From the NCBI GenBank assembly GCA_017881585.1, contig JADGQS010000017.1:1-35760 (forward strand): a DNA stretch of 35,760 nucleotides, in the 5' to 3' direction. The notes below the pieces were generated by a model. It saw only the letters and a list, made by a program, of their open reading frames with translations. It did no database searches and was not told the origin of the DNA. Positions 1 to 8,178 of the stretch are shown here, piece after piece. The position numbers were made by a program, and so were the translations under genes. The DNA comes from Gemmatimonadaceae bacterium. Its GTDB lineage: Bacteria > Gemmatimonadota > Gemmatimonadetes > Gemmatimonadales > Gemmatimonadaceae. Every line of letters starts with the position of its first letter. Position 1 is the stretch's first letter.

Positions 1-1136
1 TCGCCCCGCAGCGGCAGGAACTTGATGTTGAACACATACACCACCACGAGCACGGCGAGCAGGATCAGCTGCGACCACTGCGTCGTGTCGCGGAAGAACA
101 CGCGGATCTCCTTCATGATCAGCTCCTGCTTCAGCACCCCGAGCGGGCGAAGGACCCTCATGATCATCCTCGAAAGGATGCCGCTCCGCGCCCAGCGTTG
201 CGCGCTCTCCTGCGCCTTGCTGAACCCGTTCACATACAGCGCGCGGTGGAGCAGGGCGCCGAGCACCACGAACGCCGCCGCCGTCGTCCACAGCAGGTAT
301 ACCGCGAGCCAGTCGGGCTTCTCGCCGAGCAGCCCCATCACGCTGCGCTGCACCCACTCCGAGGGAAGGAACGGCGAGGTGGGCGTGCGCAGCACCGCCA
401 CGAAATCCACGAGTGACTTGAATCCTTCGGGCCGCGCGAGCTGCTCCGGACGCACGAGCCGGAAGACAAGAACGAGGCCGGCCGCGGCGGCCACGGCTAC
501 CACGCTCAGGATGTCGCGCGTTCGGCGCGCGGGAAAAATGTTCACGAGAGTCAGCGTGATCGCGCTCCCGATCACCGCCGGAATCACGAGGAAGGGAATG
601 AACACGGCCACGGCGAAGAGCCCGAACATCCAGCCGCCCCCATACACCCAGCCGTACGCCGTGAACACCGGGATCGACATCAGCGCGACCATCCAGCTGG
701 ACGCGATCACGGTCTCGATCAGTTTCGCGCCGTACAGCCGCAGCCAGTCCACCGGCCCCGACACCAGCAGGTCGAGATCCTTCGCGAGGAAGAAACTCGA
801 GAGCGCCGTGATGACGTTCGACAGCAGGAGGATCGAGAAGAAGCTCACGAGCATCAGGCCGAGGAGCTTCCCCGAAAGCAGCGGGCCGATTTCCGGAATG
901 CCGCGGAAATACACGAGCAGCTTGTACAGCAGCCCGAATATGAATGCCCAGAACAGCGACCCGATCACCGTCAGCAGCGCGACCCGCACGCCGCGGCCTT
1001 TCTTGTCGCTCACCGATCGCGCCCGCGCCGTGAGCACCTTGGGCACGAGCAGATGCAACAGCCTGGGGTTGGGAAGCGGCTCTGCCGCCCGCACTCCGGC
1101 CGCCGGCGTCATCGACGGGAGGCGGTGGCTAGGCAT
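1..1136 (-). CDS. ABC exporter permease, 3' end cut by window edge
   Basis: I read this frame directly on the minus strand. It opens with ATG at 1136-1134 and stays open to base 1, giving about 378 residues with no stop. It starts 8 nt inside the end of the ABC ATPase gene, so the two are translationally coupled. Hydrophobic segments lie near residues 52-72, 88-115, 140-160, 167-200, 208-227 and about 290-310, with another beginning at the window edge. A loop reads LDLLVSGPVDWLRLYGAKL, the kind of short cytoplasmic coupling segment seen in ABC-2-like exporters with very many membrane spans. By family knowledge it would form the membrane channel driven by the ATPase next door. The substrate is not visible. 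It could belong to the putative ABC exporter family and not to classical ABC-2. The true C-terminus lies outside the window. Confidence 0.8.
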   Translation of the reverse strand, partial: MPSHRLPSMTPAAGVRAAEPLPNPRLLHLLVPKVLTARARSVSDKKGRGVRVALLTVIGSLFWAFIFGLLYKLLVYFRGIPEIGPLLSGKLLGLMLVSFFSILLLSNVITALSSFFLAKDLDLLVSGPVDWLRLYGAKLIETVIASSWMVALMSIPVFTAYGWVYGGGWMFGLFAVAVFIPFLVIPAVIGSAITLTLVNIFPARRTRDILSVVAVAAAAGLVLVFRLVRPEQLARPEGFKSLVDFVAVLRTPTSPFLPSEWVQRSVMGLLGEKPDWLAVYLLWTTAAAFVVLGALLHRALYVNGFSKAQESAQRWARSGILSRMIMRVLRPLGVLKQELIMKEIRVFFRDTTQWSQLILLAVLVVVYVFNIKFLPLRG

Positions 1137-1884
1137 CGAGCACTTCGACCAGGTCGCGGGCCGCGAGCTGGCCGGTGAGCCGCATGAAGATTTCCTCGAG
1201 CCCGCCTTTGTGCTCCGCGCCCGCGCGCAGTTCGTCCATCGTGCCGCACGCGACGATCTTCCCGACCGCGATGATGGCGATGCGGTCGCACAGCGCCTCG
1301 GCGGCGTCGAGTGTGTGCGTGCTCATCAGGATCGTGTGGCCCCGCCGCACGTACTCCTTGAACAGCTCGCGCAGGATCTTGATCGACTTGGGATCGAGCC
1401 CCACGTGCGGTTCGTCCACGACGATCACCTGCGGCCTGTGCACGAACGCCGAGGAGACGATCAGTTTCTGCCGCATGCCGTGCGAATAGCTCTCGACCAG
1501 CTCGTCGCGCCACTCCTCCAGATCGAACAGCGCCATCAACTCGCGCGCACGATGCTCCACCTCGGGGCCCTGCTCGCCGTACAGCCCTGCCACGAAGCGC
1601 AGGAACTCCGCGCCCGTGAGCTTCTCGTAGATGAACGGGCGATCGGGAATGAACCCGAGCTTCGCCTTCGCCGCTATCGGATCCTTCGCGATATCGATCC
1701 CCGCGATCTCCACCTTGCCGCCCGTCGGCTTCAATATGCCGGCGATCATGCGCAGCGTGGTCGTCTTGCCCGCGCCGTTCGGCCCGACGAAGCCGAACAG
1801 CTCGCCCGACGGCACGTGCAGGTCGATCGAATCGACCGCCGTGAAATTCCCGTACTTCTTGGTCAGTCGCGACAGCCGGATCAC
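1129..1884 (-). CDS. ABC transporter ATP-binding protein
   Basis: The protein has 251 residues. I chose the GTG start at 1884-1882, which overlaps the transglutaminase stop as GTGA, because the protein then begins exactly at the ABC fold (VIRLSRLTKKYGNFTAVD). Visible motifs are Walker A GPNGAGKT at about 34-41, a signature written YSHGM at about 137, Walker B VIVVDEP at about 155-161 and the H-loop MSTHTLD at about 188. The YSxGM signature and the D-loop GLDPKS are typical of ATPases of ABC-2-type exporters. It is expected to hydrolyse ATP at the inner face of the membrane to power the permease encoded immediately downstream. All catalytic residues look intact. A longer in-frame reading upstream is only a shadow of the transglutaminase gene. 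Confidence 0.93.
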   Translation of the reverse strand: MIRLSRLTKKYGNFTAVDSIDLHVPSGELFGFVGPNGAGKTTTLRMIAGILKPTGGKVEIAGIDIAKDPIAAKAKLGFIPDRPFIYEKLTGAEFLRFVAGLYGEQGPEVEHRARELMALFDLEEWRDELVESYSHGMRQKLIVSSAFVHRPQVIVVDEPHVGLDPKSIKILRELFKEYVRRGHTILMSTHTLDAAEALCDRIAIIAVGKIVACGTMDELRAGAEHKGGLEEIFMRLTGQLAARDLVEVLDA

Positions 1885-3464
1885 TTCGCCTCCAGCACTT
1901 TGATCTTGAGGTTTCCCATCAGCTGCAGCAGTTCCGCCTGCCGCGAGAGTCCGCCCACCACGAACCGCAGGTGCGCGGCGTCGGCGGGGAACTGGCCGAA
2001 GGTCGGGTCCACCGCCACCCATTCGCCGAGCCACACCTCGGCCCAGGCGTCGTAATAGAACTTGCCGTTCACATACAGGAGACCCGTCGCGATGCGCGCG
2101 GGGATCGCGAGCGCGCGCACCAGCGCCACGTACAACTGCGCGTGCTCGTTGCAGTCGCCCTTCCGAGAGTGCAGTACGGCAAGCGCGTTGGGCACGCTGA
2201 ACGTCACGGCCTTCGTGAGCGAGTCGAAGACCCATTGCTCTAGCTTCTGCGCGACCAATTTCGGGTTGCGCTCGTCGCCGATGATCTTGATCGCGAGCCT
2301 GATGATTTCCGGGTTGTGCGCCTGCAGCAGCGGCTCCTCGGCGAGTTCGTTCCGGAAGCGGGCCCTCAGGTCCTTCATCTGATAATCCTGCCACGCCGGC
2401 GCGTTCGCGCCGATGCTCGCGTCCTTCTCGCGCACCACCTTCAGCGTGTCTCCGCTGAAATGCTGGCGGCCGCCATCGAGGTCGTATCCCTTCAGGTTCG
2501 GCGCGCCGAGCTGAACGGTCATCGAGAGCAGCTTCGACCGCCCGAGCTTCGCGCCCGCCGCGATCGCCGTGCGCTCGAGAATGTCCCCCGTGCCCGCGTT
2601 CGCCGCCGTCGCGCGGTCGCGCGTGATGCGCCAGTTCTCGAACGCGAGCTCGTATGCCGTTCGCTTCAGCGTGATCCCATCGGGCTGCACCGCCTGCACG
2701 ATGCGACCCTGCGCGTCGATCCAGGCGGAGAACCCGCCCTTCGCGTCGGGTGTTCCCACGCGCCACGCGCGCACGGTGTCGGTGAGCGCGCTGACCCACT
2801 CGCCCTTGTCCTCGTTGAACTTCGCGCTGTCCACGAGCGTGAACAGCGACTCGGCGTCGATCGTGAAGGCCGTGACCGCCGAAGTCATTGCCGACGGATC
2901 GAACGTCGGCAGCGCGTACGTGCGCCCGACCTTCGGCTTGTCGCCGAGCGCGATCGCGATCGGAACGACGGCAGGCAGGAGGACGGGGCCGCGCACGCTG
3001 ACGCGCTGGCTGTCCGTCGGTTGCGTGCCCGTGTACTTCACGTAGACGACGGCCGAGTCGCCGTCCGCGCGGCCACCGGTATGCACCGGAGCGCTTCGCG
3101 AATCGACCTGCGTGTCGAACGTCTTGAGCGACAGGCCGCGCGAGAGCTTCACGATGGAGCGTTTCGACGTGCGCTGCTGCGTACCGCCCACCGGAAAATC
3201 GGCGACGAAATAGTCGATGGCGTCGACGCCGTTCGTGAGCGTGTCGATCGTCGTCGACGCGAAGCCGATCACCTTGCCGCCCTGTTCCACCGCGAAATAC
3301 GTGGCGCTCGGATTCAGCCGCAGGGCCGCCTCGGCGAGCCGCTGCGGACGTCCCTGGTAGAACTCGCGTTGGACGAGCATCGTGAGTCCCGCGCCCCACG
3401 CGCCGAGGATCACGACGGCGGCGAGGAGACGGGGTTGGCCGCGGCGCGCGAACTGCGACGGCAC
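1881..3464 (-). CDS. Membrane-anchored transglutaminase-like protein
   Basis: The protein has 527 residues from a GTG at 3464-3462, which sits 4 nt after the TPR stop. An ATG further upstream would lie inside the TPR gene. Residues about 10-30 form one hydrophobic segment (LLAAVVILGAWGAGLTML), probably a signal anchor that places the bulk outside the cytoplasm. The C-terminal part is a transglutaminase-like core: the nucleophile C438 sits in KGDCNEHAQLYVALVRALA, followed by YYDAWAEVWLGEWVAVDPTFGQ in two pieces (YYDAWAEVW, then WVAVDPTFGQ). The family normally has His before AW. Here the codon is GAC, Asp 472, while the third triad residue D486 is present. The activity is therefore uncertain: it may be an altered protease or amidase, or a non-catalytic binding domain. 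It overlaps the ABC ATPase by 4 nt. Confidence 0.85.
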   Translation of the reverse strand: MPSQFARRGQPRLLAAVVILGAWGAGLTMLVQREFYQGRPQRLAEAALRLNPSATYFAVEQGGKVIGFASTTIDTLTNGVDAIDYFVADFPVGGTQQRTSKRSIVKLSRGLSLKTFDTQVDSRSAPVHTGGRADGDSAVVYVKYTGTQPTDSQRVSVRGPVLLPAVVPIAIALGDKPKVGRTYALPTFDPSAMTSAVTAFTIDAESLFTLVDSAKFNEDKGEWVSALTDTVRAWRVGTPDAKGGFSAWIDAQGRIVQAVQPDGITLKRTAYELAFENWRITRDRATAANAGTGDILERTAIAAGAKLGRSKLLSMTVQLGAPNLKGYDLDGGRQHFSGDTLKVVREKDASIGANAPAWQDYQMKDLRARFRNELAEEPLLQAHNPEIIRLAIKIIGDERNPKLVAQKLEQWVFDSLTKAVTFSVPNALAVLHSRKGDCNEHAQLYVALVRALAIPARIATGLLYVNGKFYYDAWAEVWLGEWVAVDPTFGQFPADAAHLRFVVGGLSRQAELLQLMGNLKIKVLEAK

Positions 3465-3468
3465 GGCC

Positions 3469-4437
3469 CTAGCCGCTCTGCGCGTCGCGGGCGCGCCGGT
3501 AAAATGCCGCGGCGTCGGCGGGGCGGCCCATTCGGTCGAGCACGATGCCCACTCCCTTGAGCGCGCGCCAGTTCCCCGGCTCCAGGTCTGACGCCCTCTC
3601 ATAGGCCGCGAGCGCCTCCTTCAGGCGGTCGAGCTTGTTCAGCGCCTCGCCGAGATAGAAGTGCGCCGGCCCCGATTGCGGGCTCAGCTTGGCGACGTGC
3701 GCGAGCGGCTCCACGGCGTCGCGCCATTTCGCGCGGCGGCACGCGAGGATTCCCTGCTGCAGCAGCACCTCGGGATCGTCGCCGCGCAGCTTCGCCGCCC
3801 GTTTGAGTTCCGCTTCGGCGTCGTCGTAGCGAAGGCGGTTCGAAAGAATCGTCGCGCGCGCACAGCGCAGCACCACGCCGTCGGCGCCCGCACCGATCGC
3901 GCGCATCAGCACGCTCAGCGCGCCCTCGATGTTGCCGCGCTTGTCGAGCGCGCTCGCGAACGCGATGGCGGTCTTGACGTCGCCGGGATGCGCCTCGTGA
4001 ATGCTCTTGAGCTCCGCGAGCGCCGGCAGCGGTGTGGGGGGCGTGACCGCACGCTGGATGACCGGCGTCCGCAGCGAGCGCAGCGGCGGTGCCGGCGGCA
4101 TGGGAGCGGCTGGAGCGCCCTCCGGCGCCCCCGTGCGGCGTCTCGCGGCGTTCAGCGTGTTCTCGCGCGGCTGCGCTCGAGCAGACGCGGGCTGCGGCGC
4201 GGTATCGACGAACGTCGCGCCGCCGCGCGACTCGGCGTCATCGCTCAGGTCGAACGACCACTCACCGCAGACGGGCGGCTCGCGAACCGCGAGCGCGGCC
4301 TCGCCGTCACCCGCCTCGCCGTCGTTGCCGCGGCCCCGCTCGCCGACCGGCAGAAAGGGCATGCCCTCGAATACGCCGAGCGGAAGCTGCTCGGGATCGT
4401 TCGCGGGGATGCCCAAGGGTGGAGTGCGCTCCGTCAT
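3469..4437 (-). CDS. TPR-repeat protein
   Basis: The protein has 322 residues from the ATG at 4437-4435 (MTERTPPLGIP). An upstream ATG at 4473 would begin inside a palindromic repeat, so I prefer the later start. Residues 1 to about 140 are low-complexity, rich in Ala, Pro, Arg and acidic residues, and probably disordered. Residues about 145-322 carry at least four tetratricopeptide repeats, for example GPAHFYLGEALNKLDRLKEA and the following WRALKGVGIVLDRMG. There is no signal peptide, so it is probably a cytoplasmic scaffold. It is the first gene of a four-gene minus-strand cluster with transglutaminase, ABC ATPase and permease. The spacing of 4 nt or less implies a shared transcript. The specific partner is unknown. 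Confidence 0.85.
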   Translation of the reverse strand: MTERTPPLGIPANDPEQLPLGVFEGMPFLPVGERGRGNDGEAGDGEAALAVREPPVCGEWSFDLSDDAESRGGATFVDTAPQPASARAQPRENTLNAARRRTGAPEGAPAAPMPPAPPLRSLRTPVIQRAVTPPTPLPALAELKSIHEAHPGDVKTAIAFASALDKRGNIEGALSVLMRAIGAGADGVVLRCARATILSNRLRYDDAEAELKRAAKLRGDDPEVLLQQGILACRRAKWRDAVEPLAHVAKLSPQSGPAHFYLGEALNKLDRLKEALAAYERASDLEPGNWRALKGVGIVLDRMGRPADAAAFYRRARDAQSG

Positions 4438-4445
4438 GACGGGGA

Positions 4446-4473
4446 AATCTACAGCGAGGAGCGACGGTACCAA
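4446..4473 (-). promoter_or_regulatory. Candidate promoter for the TPR-ABC cluster
   Basis: On the minus strand TTGGTA (4473-4468) is followed after 16 nt by TAGATT (4451-4446), and the ATG at 4437 lies only 8 nt after the -10. This would give a leaderless or nearly leaderless mRNA, consistent with the lack of a Shine-Dalgarno sequence. The -35 lies in the left arm of the palindrome. Confidence 0.4.
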
Positions 4474-4582
4474 CAGGAACGAGCGACGGGTGAGGGGCTT
4501 CCAAGAAGCGACGAGCGCCTCTCACCCGTCGCTCGTTCCTGTTGGTACCGTCGCTCGTAGCTGTTCGTCCCGTCGCTCCTCG
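4455..4582. repeat. Palindrome built of 22-bp tandem units
   Basis: A perfect 36-bp inverted repeat is seen at 4459-4494 and 4521-4556, with a 26-nt loop. The right arm is itself part of a tandem array: units at 4526-4547, 4548-4569 and a partial unit at 4570-4582 all begin CCGTCGCTC and are spaced 22 bp apart. The left arm carries the reverse of the same units, including the partial one at 4455-4467. It lies between the divergent TPR gene and uvrA, so it could affect both promoters. It may be related in origin to the 7-bp-period elements elsewhere in the window. Confidence 0.9.
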
Positions 4583-4631
4583 CACCACGGAGCTTGTTTC
4601 AGAGTGCCGCTCCCATCATTTTTATCAGGCT

Positions 4632-7454
4632 ATGCCCGAAGACGCCCTGATCGTACGCGGTGCCCGCGAGCACAATCTCAAGAACATCGACGTCACGATT
4701 CCCCGTGACCGGCTGACGGTCATCACGGGTCTGTCGGGTTCGGGAAAGTCTTCGCTCGCGTTCGACACGATCTTCGCGGAGGGCCAGCGGCGGTACGTCG
4801 AGTCGCTCTCCGCCTATGCACGGCAGTTCCTCGGGCTGATGGAGAAGCCCGACGTCGACGCGATCGAAGGGCTTTCGCCCGCGATCTCGATCGAGCAGAA
4901 GACCGCCGGCCACAACCCGCGGTCCACCGTCGGCACCGTCACCGAGATCTACGATTACCTGCGCCTCCTCTACGCGCGGGCGGGCACCCCGTATTGCGCC
5001 AACTGCGGCCGGCCCGTGGAGCGGCAGAGTGCCGGGCAGATAGCCGACACCGTGCTTGGCTGGCCCGACGGCACTCGCATCGAGATCCTCGCCCCGCTCG
5101 TGCGCGGCCGGAAGGGTGAATTCCGCGAGCTCTTCGAGTCCGCGCGCAAACAGGGATTCGTCCGCGCCGTGGTGGACGGCGCGCTGATCGAACTCGCCGA
5201 ACCGCCGAAGCTCAACCGCAAGGTGAACCACGACGTCTCGGTCGTAGTGGACCGTCTCAGTGTGCGCGCCGACGACCGCGGCCGCCTCACCGACTCGCTC
5301 GAGACCGCGCTGCGCCTTGCCGATGGCTTGGTGCAGGTGAGACGAACCGGTGGCGGCAAGAACGAGACACAGCTCTTCAGCGAGAAGTACGGCTGCCCGA
5401 CCTGCGGCATCTCCATGCCCGAGCTCGAGCCGCGCCACTTCTCGTTCAACTCGCCCTTCGGCGCCTGCCCCGCGTGCAGCGGACTCGGAACCCGCCGCTC
5501 CGCGAGCGCAGAGCTCGTCCTCGGCGATCCGAGCATCTCGCTCCTCGAGGGTGTGGTGCTTCCGTGGGGCGAGCCCGACGGATACCTGCGCCGGGTGATC
5601 CTTCCCGCGCTCGCGAAGCAGCTGAAGTTCGAGCTCAATACGCCCTGGGGAAAGCTCCCCGCGCGCGTACAGGAGGTCCTGCTGTACGGTCTCTCGAAGA
5701 AGCGCGGCGATCCCGAATCGGCGGGAAAGTGGGAAGGAATCCTCTCGAACGTGCAGCGTCGCTACAACGAGACCACGAGCGACTCCGTGCGCAACGAGCT
5801 CGAGGAGTACATGGTCGTCGCCGTCTGCCCCGAGTGCAAAGGGATGCGGCTCAAGCCGGAGTCGCTCGCGGTGACGATCGCCGGCAGGAACATCGGCGAG
5901 TTCGGCGAACTCTCGGTGAGCGACGCGAATGATTTCGTTCTCTCGATTCCGCTTCGCGCGCCCGGACAGCCGGGGCTCGACGCGGACATCGCGGGCCCCG
6001 TGCTGAAGGAAGTGCGCGAGCGACTGCGCTTCCTCATGGACGTCGGGCTCGAGTACCTCACGCTGAACCGCAGCGCGGAATCACTCTCGGGCGGCGAGGC
6101 GCAGCGCATCAGGCTCGCCACGCAGATCGGCTCCCGCCTGGTGGGCGTGCTGTACATCCTCGACGAGCCGAGCATCGGGCTGCACCAGCGCGACAACGCG
6201 CGGCTGCTTGCGACGCTTATGCGGCTTCGCGATCTCGGCAACACGGTGATCGTCGTCGAGCACGACGAGGAAACGATCCGCGCCGCCGACCATTTGATCG
6301 ACCTCGGACCCGGGGCCGGGAAGCACGGCGGCCAGGTGATCGCTGAGGGCACCGTCGCGGAGGTGCTCGCGAATCCCAAGTCGATCACGGCCCAGTATCT
6401 CTCGGGGCGCACGCGCATCGCGATTCCGGCCGAGCGCCGCGCACGCGACGTGCGGCGCACGCTGCGCGTGGAAGGCGCACGCGAGCACAACCTGCGGAAT
6501 GTGACCCTCGAAGTTCCGCTCGGACTCTTCGTTGCCGTCACCGGCGTCAGCGGTTCGGGAAAGTCCACGCTGATCGAGGACATCCTGCACCGCGCGCTCG
6601 CGCGACATCTCTATCGCGCACGAGTCCTCCCGGGCGAGCACACCCGCATCACCGGGCTCGAACATCTCGACAAGGTCATCGACATCGACCAGAGCCCGAT
6701 CGGCCGCACGCCACGCTCGAATCCCGCGACGTACACGGGACTCTTCACGCCGATTCGCGAGTTGTTCGCGGAGATGCCGGAGGCAAAGCTTCGCGGCTAC
6801 GGTCCCGGCCGTTTCTCGTTCAACGTGAAGGGTGGCCGCTGCGAGGCGTGCCAGGGCGACGGCCTCGTGAAGATCGAGATGCACTTCCTCCCAGACGTCT
6901 ACGTCACCTGCGAGACGTGCAAGGGGAAGCGGTACAATCGCGAGACGCTGGAGGTGCGCTTCCGCGGCCTGAGCATCAGCGACGTGCTCGAGCTCACGGT
7001 CGAAGACGCGCTCGCGCTGTTCGAGCACCAGCCGCGCATCGCGCAGAAACTCGCGACGCTCAACGACGTCGGGCTCGGCTACATCCACCTCGGCCAGAGC
7101 GCCACGACACTGAGCGGCGGCGAGGCGCAGCGCGTGAAACTCGCAACCGAACTCTCGAAGCGCGACACCGGCCGCACGCTGTACATCCTCGACGAACCGA
7201 CCACCGGCCTCCACTTCGAAGACGTGCGCATGCTGCTGCACGTGCTCCATCGCCTCGTCGATCGCGGCAACACGGTGCTCGTGATCGAGCACAACCTCGA
7301 CGTGATCAAGACCGCCGACTGGGTCGTCGACATGGGCCCCGACGGCGGAAACCGCGGCGGCACGATCGTCGCCGCGGGAACGCCGGAAGACGTGAGTCGC
7401 GTGAAGGCGTCCTATACCGGGCAGTACCTTTCACCCATGCTCGCCCGAAAGTAG
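4632..7454 (+). CDS. uvrA: Excinuclease ABC subunit A
   Basis: UvrA scans DNA for bulky lesions, loads UvrB and starts nucleotide excision repair. The protein has 940 residues from the ATG at 4632 ([18 protein letters not shown]), the usual family length. An earlier in-frame ATG at 4542 lies inside the palindrome and adds 30 non-family residues. Visible features are Walker A GLSGSGKS at 33-40, a zinc module CPTCG...CPACSGLG at about 255-290, a first LSGGEAQR signature at about 485, a second Walker A GVSGSGKS at about 638, the zinc finger CEACQGDG...CETCKGK at about 737-765, and a second LSGGEAQR at about 825. Both ATPase halves and the zinc sites look intact. It stops directly against the next start codon (TAG then ATG). 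No LexA-type operator was recognised upstream. Confidence 0.98.
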   Translation: MPEDALIVRGAREHNLKNIDVTIPRDRLTVITGLSGSGKSSLAFDTIFAEGQRRYVESLSAYARQFLGLMEKPDVDAIEGLSPAISIEQKTAGHNPRSTVGTVTEIYDYLRLLYARAGTPYCANCGRPVERQSAGQIADTVLGWPDGTRIEILAPLVRGRKGEFRELFESARKQGFVRAVVDGALIELAEPPKLNRKVNHDVSVVVDRLSVRADDRGRLTDSLETALRLADGLVQVRRTGGGKNETQLFSEKYGCPTCGISMPELEPRHFSFNSPFGACPACSGLGTRRSASAELVLGDPSISLLEGVVLPWGEPDGYLRRVILPALAKQLKFELNTPWGKLPARVQEVLLYGLSKKRGDPESAGKWEGILSNVQRRYNETTSDSVRNELEEYMVVAVCPECKGMRLKPESLAVTIAGRNIGEFGELSVSDANDFVLSIPLRAPGQPGLDADIAGPVLKEVRERLRFLMDVGLEYLTLNRSAESLSGGEAQRIRLATQIGSRLVGVLYILDEPSIGLHQRDNARLLATLMRLRDLGNTVIVVEHDEETIRAADHLIDLGPGAGKHGGQVIAEGTVAEVLANPKSITAQYLSGRTRIAIPAERRARDVRRTLRVEGAREHNLRNVTLEVPLGLFVAVTGVSGSGKSTLIEDILHRALARHLYRARVLPGEHTRITGLEHLDKVIDIDQSPIGRTPRSNPATYTGLFTPIRELFAEMPEAKLRGYGPGRFSFNVKGGRCEACQGDGLVKIEMHFLPDVYVTCETCKGKRYNRETLEVRFRGLSISDVLELTVEDALALFEHQPRIAQKLATLNDVGLGYIHLGQSATTLSGGEAQRVKLATELSKRDTGRTLYILDEPTTGLHFEDVRMLLHVLHRLVDRGNTVLVIEHNLDVIKTADWVVDMGPDGGNRGGTIVAAGTPEDVSRVKASYTGQYLSPMLARK

Positions 7455-8123
7455 ATGGTCTCCCTCCTCGACATCATCGGCCCGGTGATGGTCGGCCCGA
7501 GCAGCAGCCACACCGCCGGCGCCTGCCGGCTCGGGCTGCTCGCGCGCTGCCTCGTCGGCGGCACTCCGCAGAAGGCGCGACTCGAGCTGCACGGATCGTT
7601 TGCCCGGACCGGCGAAGGCCACGGCACCGACAAGGCGCTCGCCGGCGGCCTCATGGGCTTTCGCCCCGACGACGAACGCATTCGCACCGCACTCGAGATC
7701 GCCGAGCGCGAAGGGCTCCAGTATCGCTTCGAGAAGACGACGCTCGGCGAGGAGCTGCATCCGAACAGCGTCCGCCTCACGGTCGAGCGCGGCGCGCATT
7801 CACACGTCATGGTCGGCTCGTCGCTCGGCGCAGGGCGCGTGTTCATCACCGAGATCGACGGGTACCCCGTGGAAGTCCACGGGAACTGCCACACGATCGT
7901 GCTGCTCGCCGAGGACGTGAAGGGCTCGATCGCGCGCATCGCCGCGATCCTCGCGGAAGGCAACTGCAACATCGCCACGCTCCGCCTCACGAGAAAGGAA
8001 CGCGGCGGCGACGCCTTCATGGTGATCGAGGTGGATGAACAGCCCGGCGAGAACGTCAGAGACGATATCAAGAAGCTGGCGTGGGTCCGCTGGACCCATC
8101 GATTGGATAAAGTCTCGGCGTAG
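7455..8123 (+). CDS. sdaAB: L-serine dehydratase, beta subunit
   Basis: The protein has 222 residues and starts with ATG immediately after the uvrA stop, with no gap. The N-terminus SLLDIIGPVMVGPSSSHTAG is the characteristic beta-domain motif of iron-sulfur L-serine dehydratases. The C-terminal third (from about residue 148, VHGNCHTIVLLAEDVKGSIA) is an ACT domain, normally involved in binding a small regulatory ligand or in assembly. With the alpha subunit encoded next it deaminates L-serine to pyruvate and ammonia in the cytoplasm. The two-gene arrangement is the form known from Bacillus; E. coli has the fused version. Co-transcription with uvrA is implied by the abutting codons, which is an unusual functional pairing. 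Confidence 0.95.
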   Translation: MVSLLDIIGPVMVGPSSSHTAGACRLGLLARCLVGGTPQKARLELHGSFARTGEGHGTDKALAGGLMGFRPDDERIRTALEIAEREGLQYRFEKTTLGEELHPNSVRLTVERGAHSHVMVGSSLGAGRVFITEIDGYPVEVHGNCHTIVLLAEDVKGSIARIAAILAEGNCNIATLRLTRKERGGDAFMVIEVDEQPGENVRDDIKKLAWVRWTHRLDKVSA

Positions 8124-8178
8124 AAGCCGGAAGCCGGAAGCCGGAAGCCAAAAACCAACGACCAAGAACCAAATACTT
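8123..8178 (+). repeat. 7-bp-period repeat between sdaAB and sdaAA
   Basis: Starting at 8123, three perfect copies of GAAGCCG are followed by GAAGCCA, AAAACCA, ACGACCA and AGAACCA. This is an unbroken register of 7 bp in which CC(A/G) ends every unit. It fills the whole gap and ends at the TTG start codon of sdaAA. No inverted partner was seen here. The second half matches the ACCAATG word family found at 9070 and 15918. Confidence 0.85.

Noticed and set aside
22-2055. 677-residue open frame on the plus strand
   Set aside because: It is antisense to the ABC permease, ABC ATPase and transglutaminase, all of which have clear motifs. The plus-strand product has no recognisable domain and reflects GC-rich codon bias on the opposite strand.
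1129-3399. 756-residue reading frame joining the ABC ATPase to upstream sequence
   Set aside because: Only the last 251 residues match a protein family; the front part is an out-of-frame reading of the transglutaminase gene. The GTG at 1884 is the real start.
4542-4631. Upstream ATG for uvrA adding 30 residues
   Set aside because: The added residues lie inside the palindromic repeat and have no counterpart in the UvrA family; the ATG at 4632 matches the usual N-terminus.
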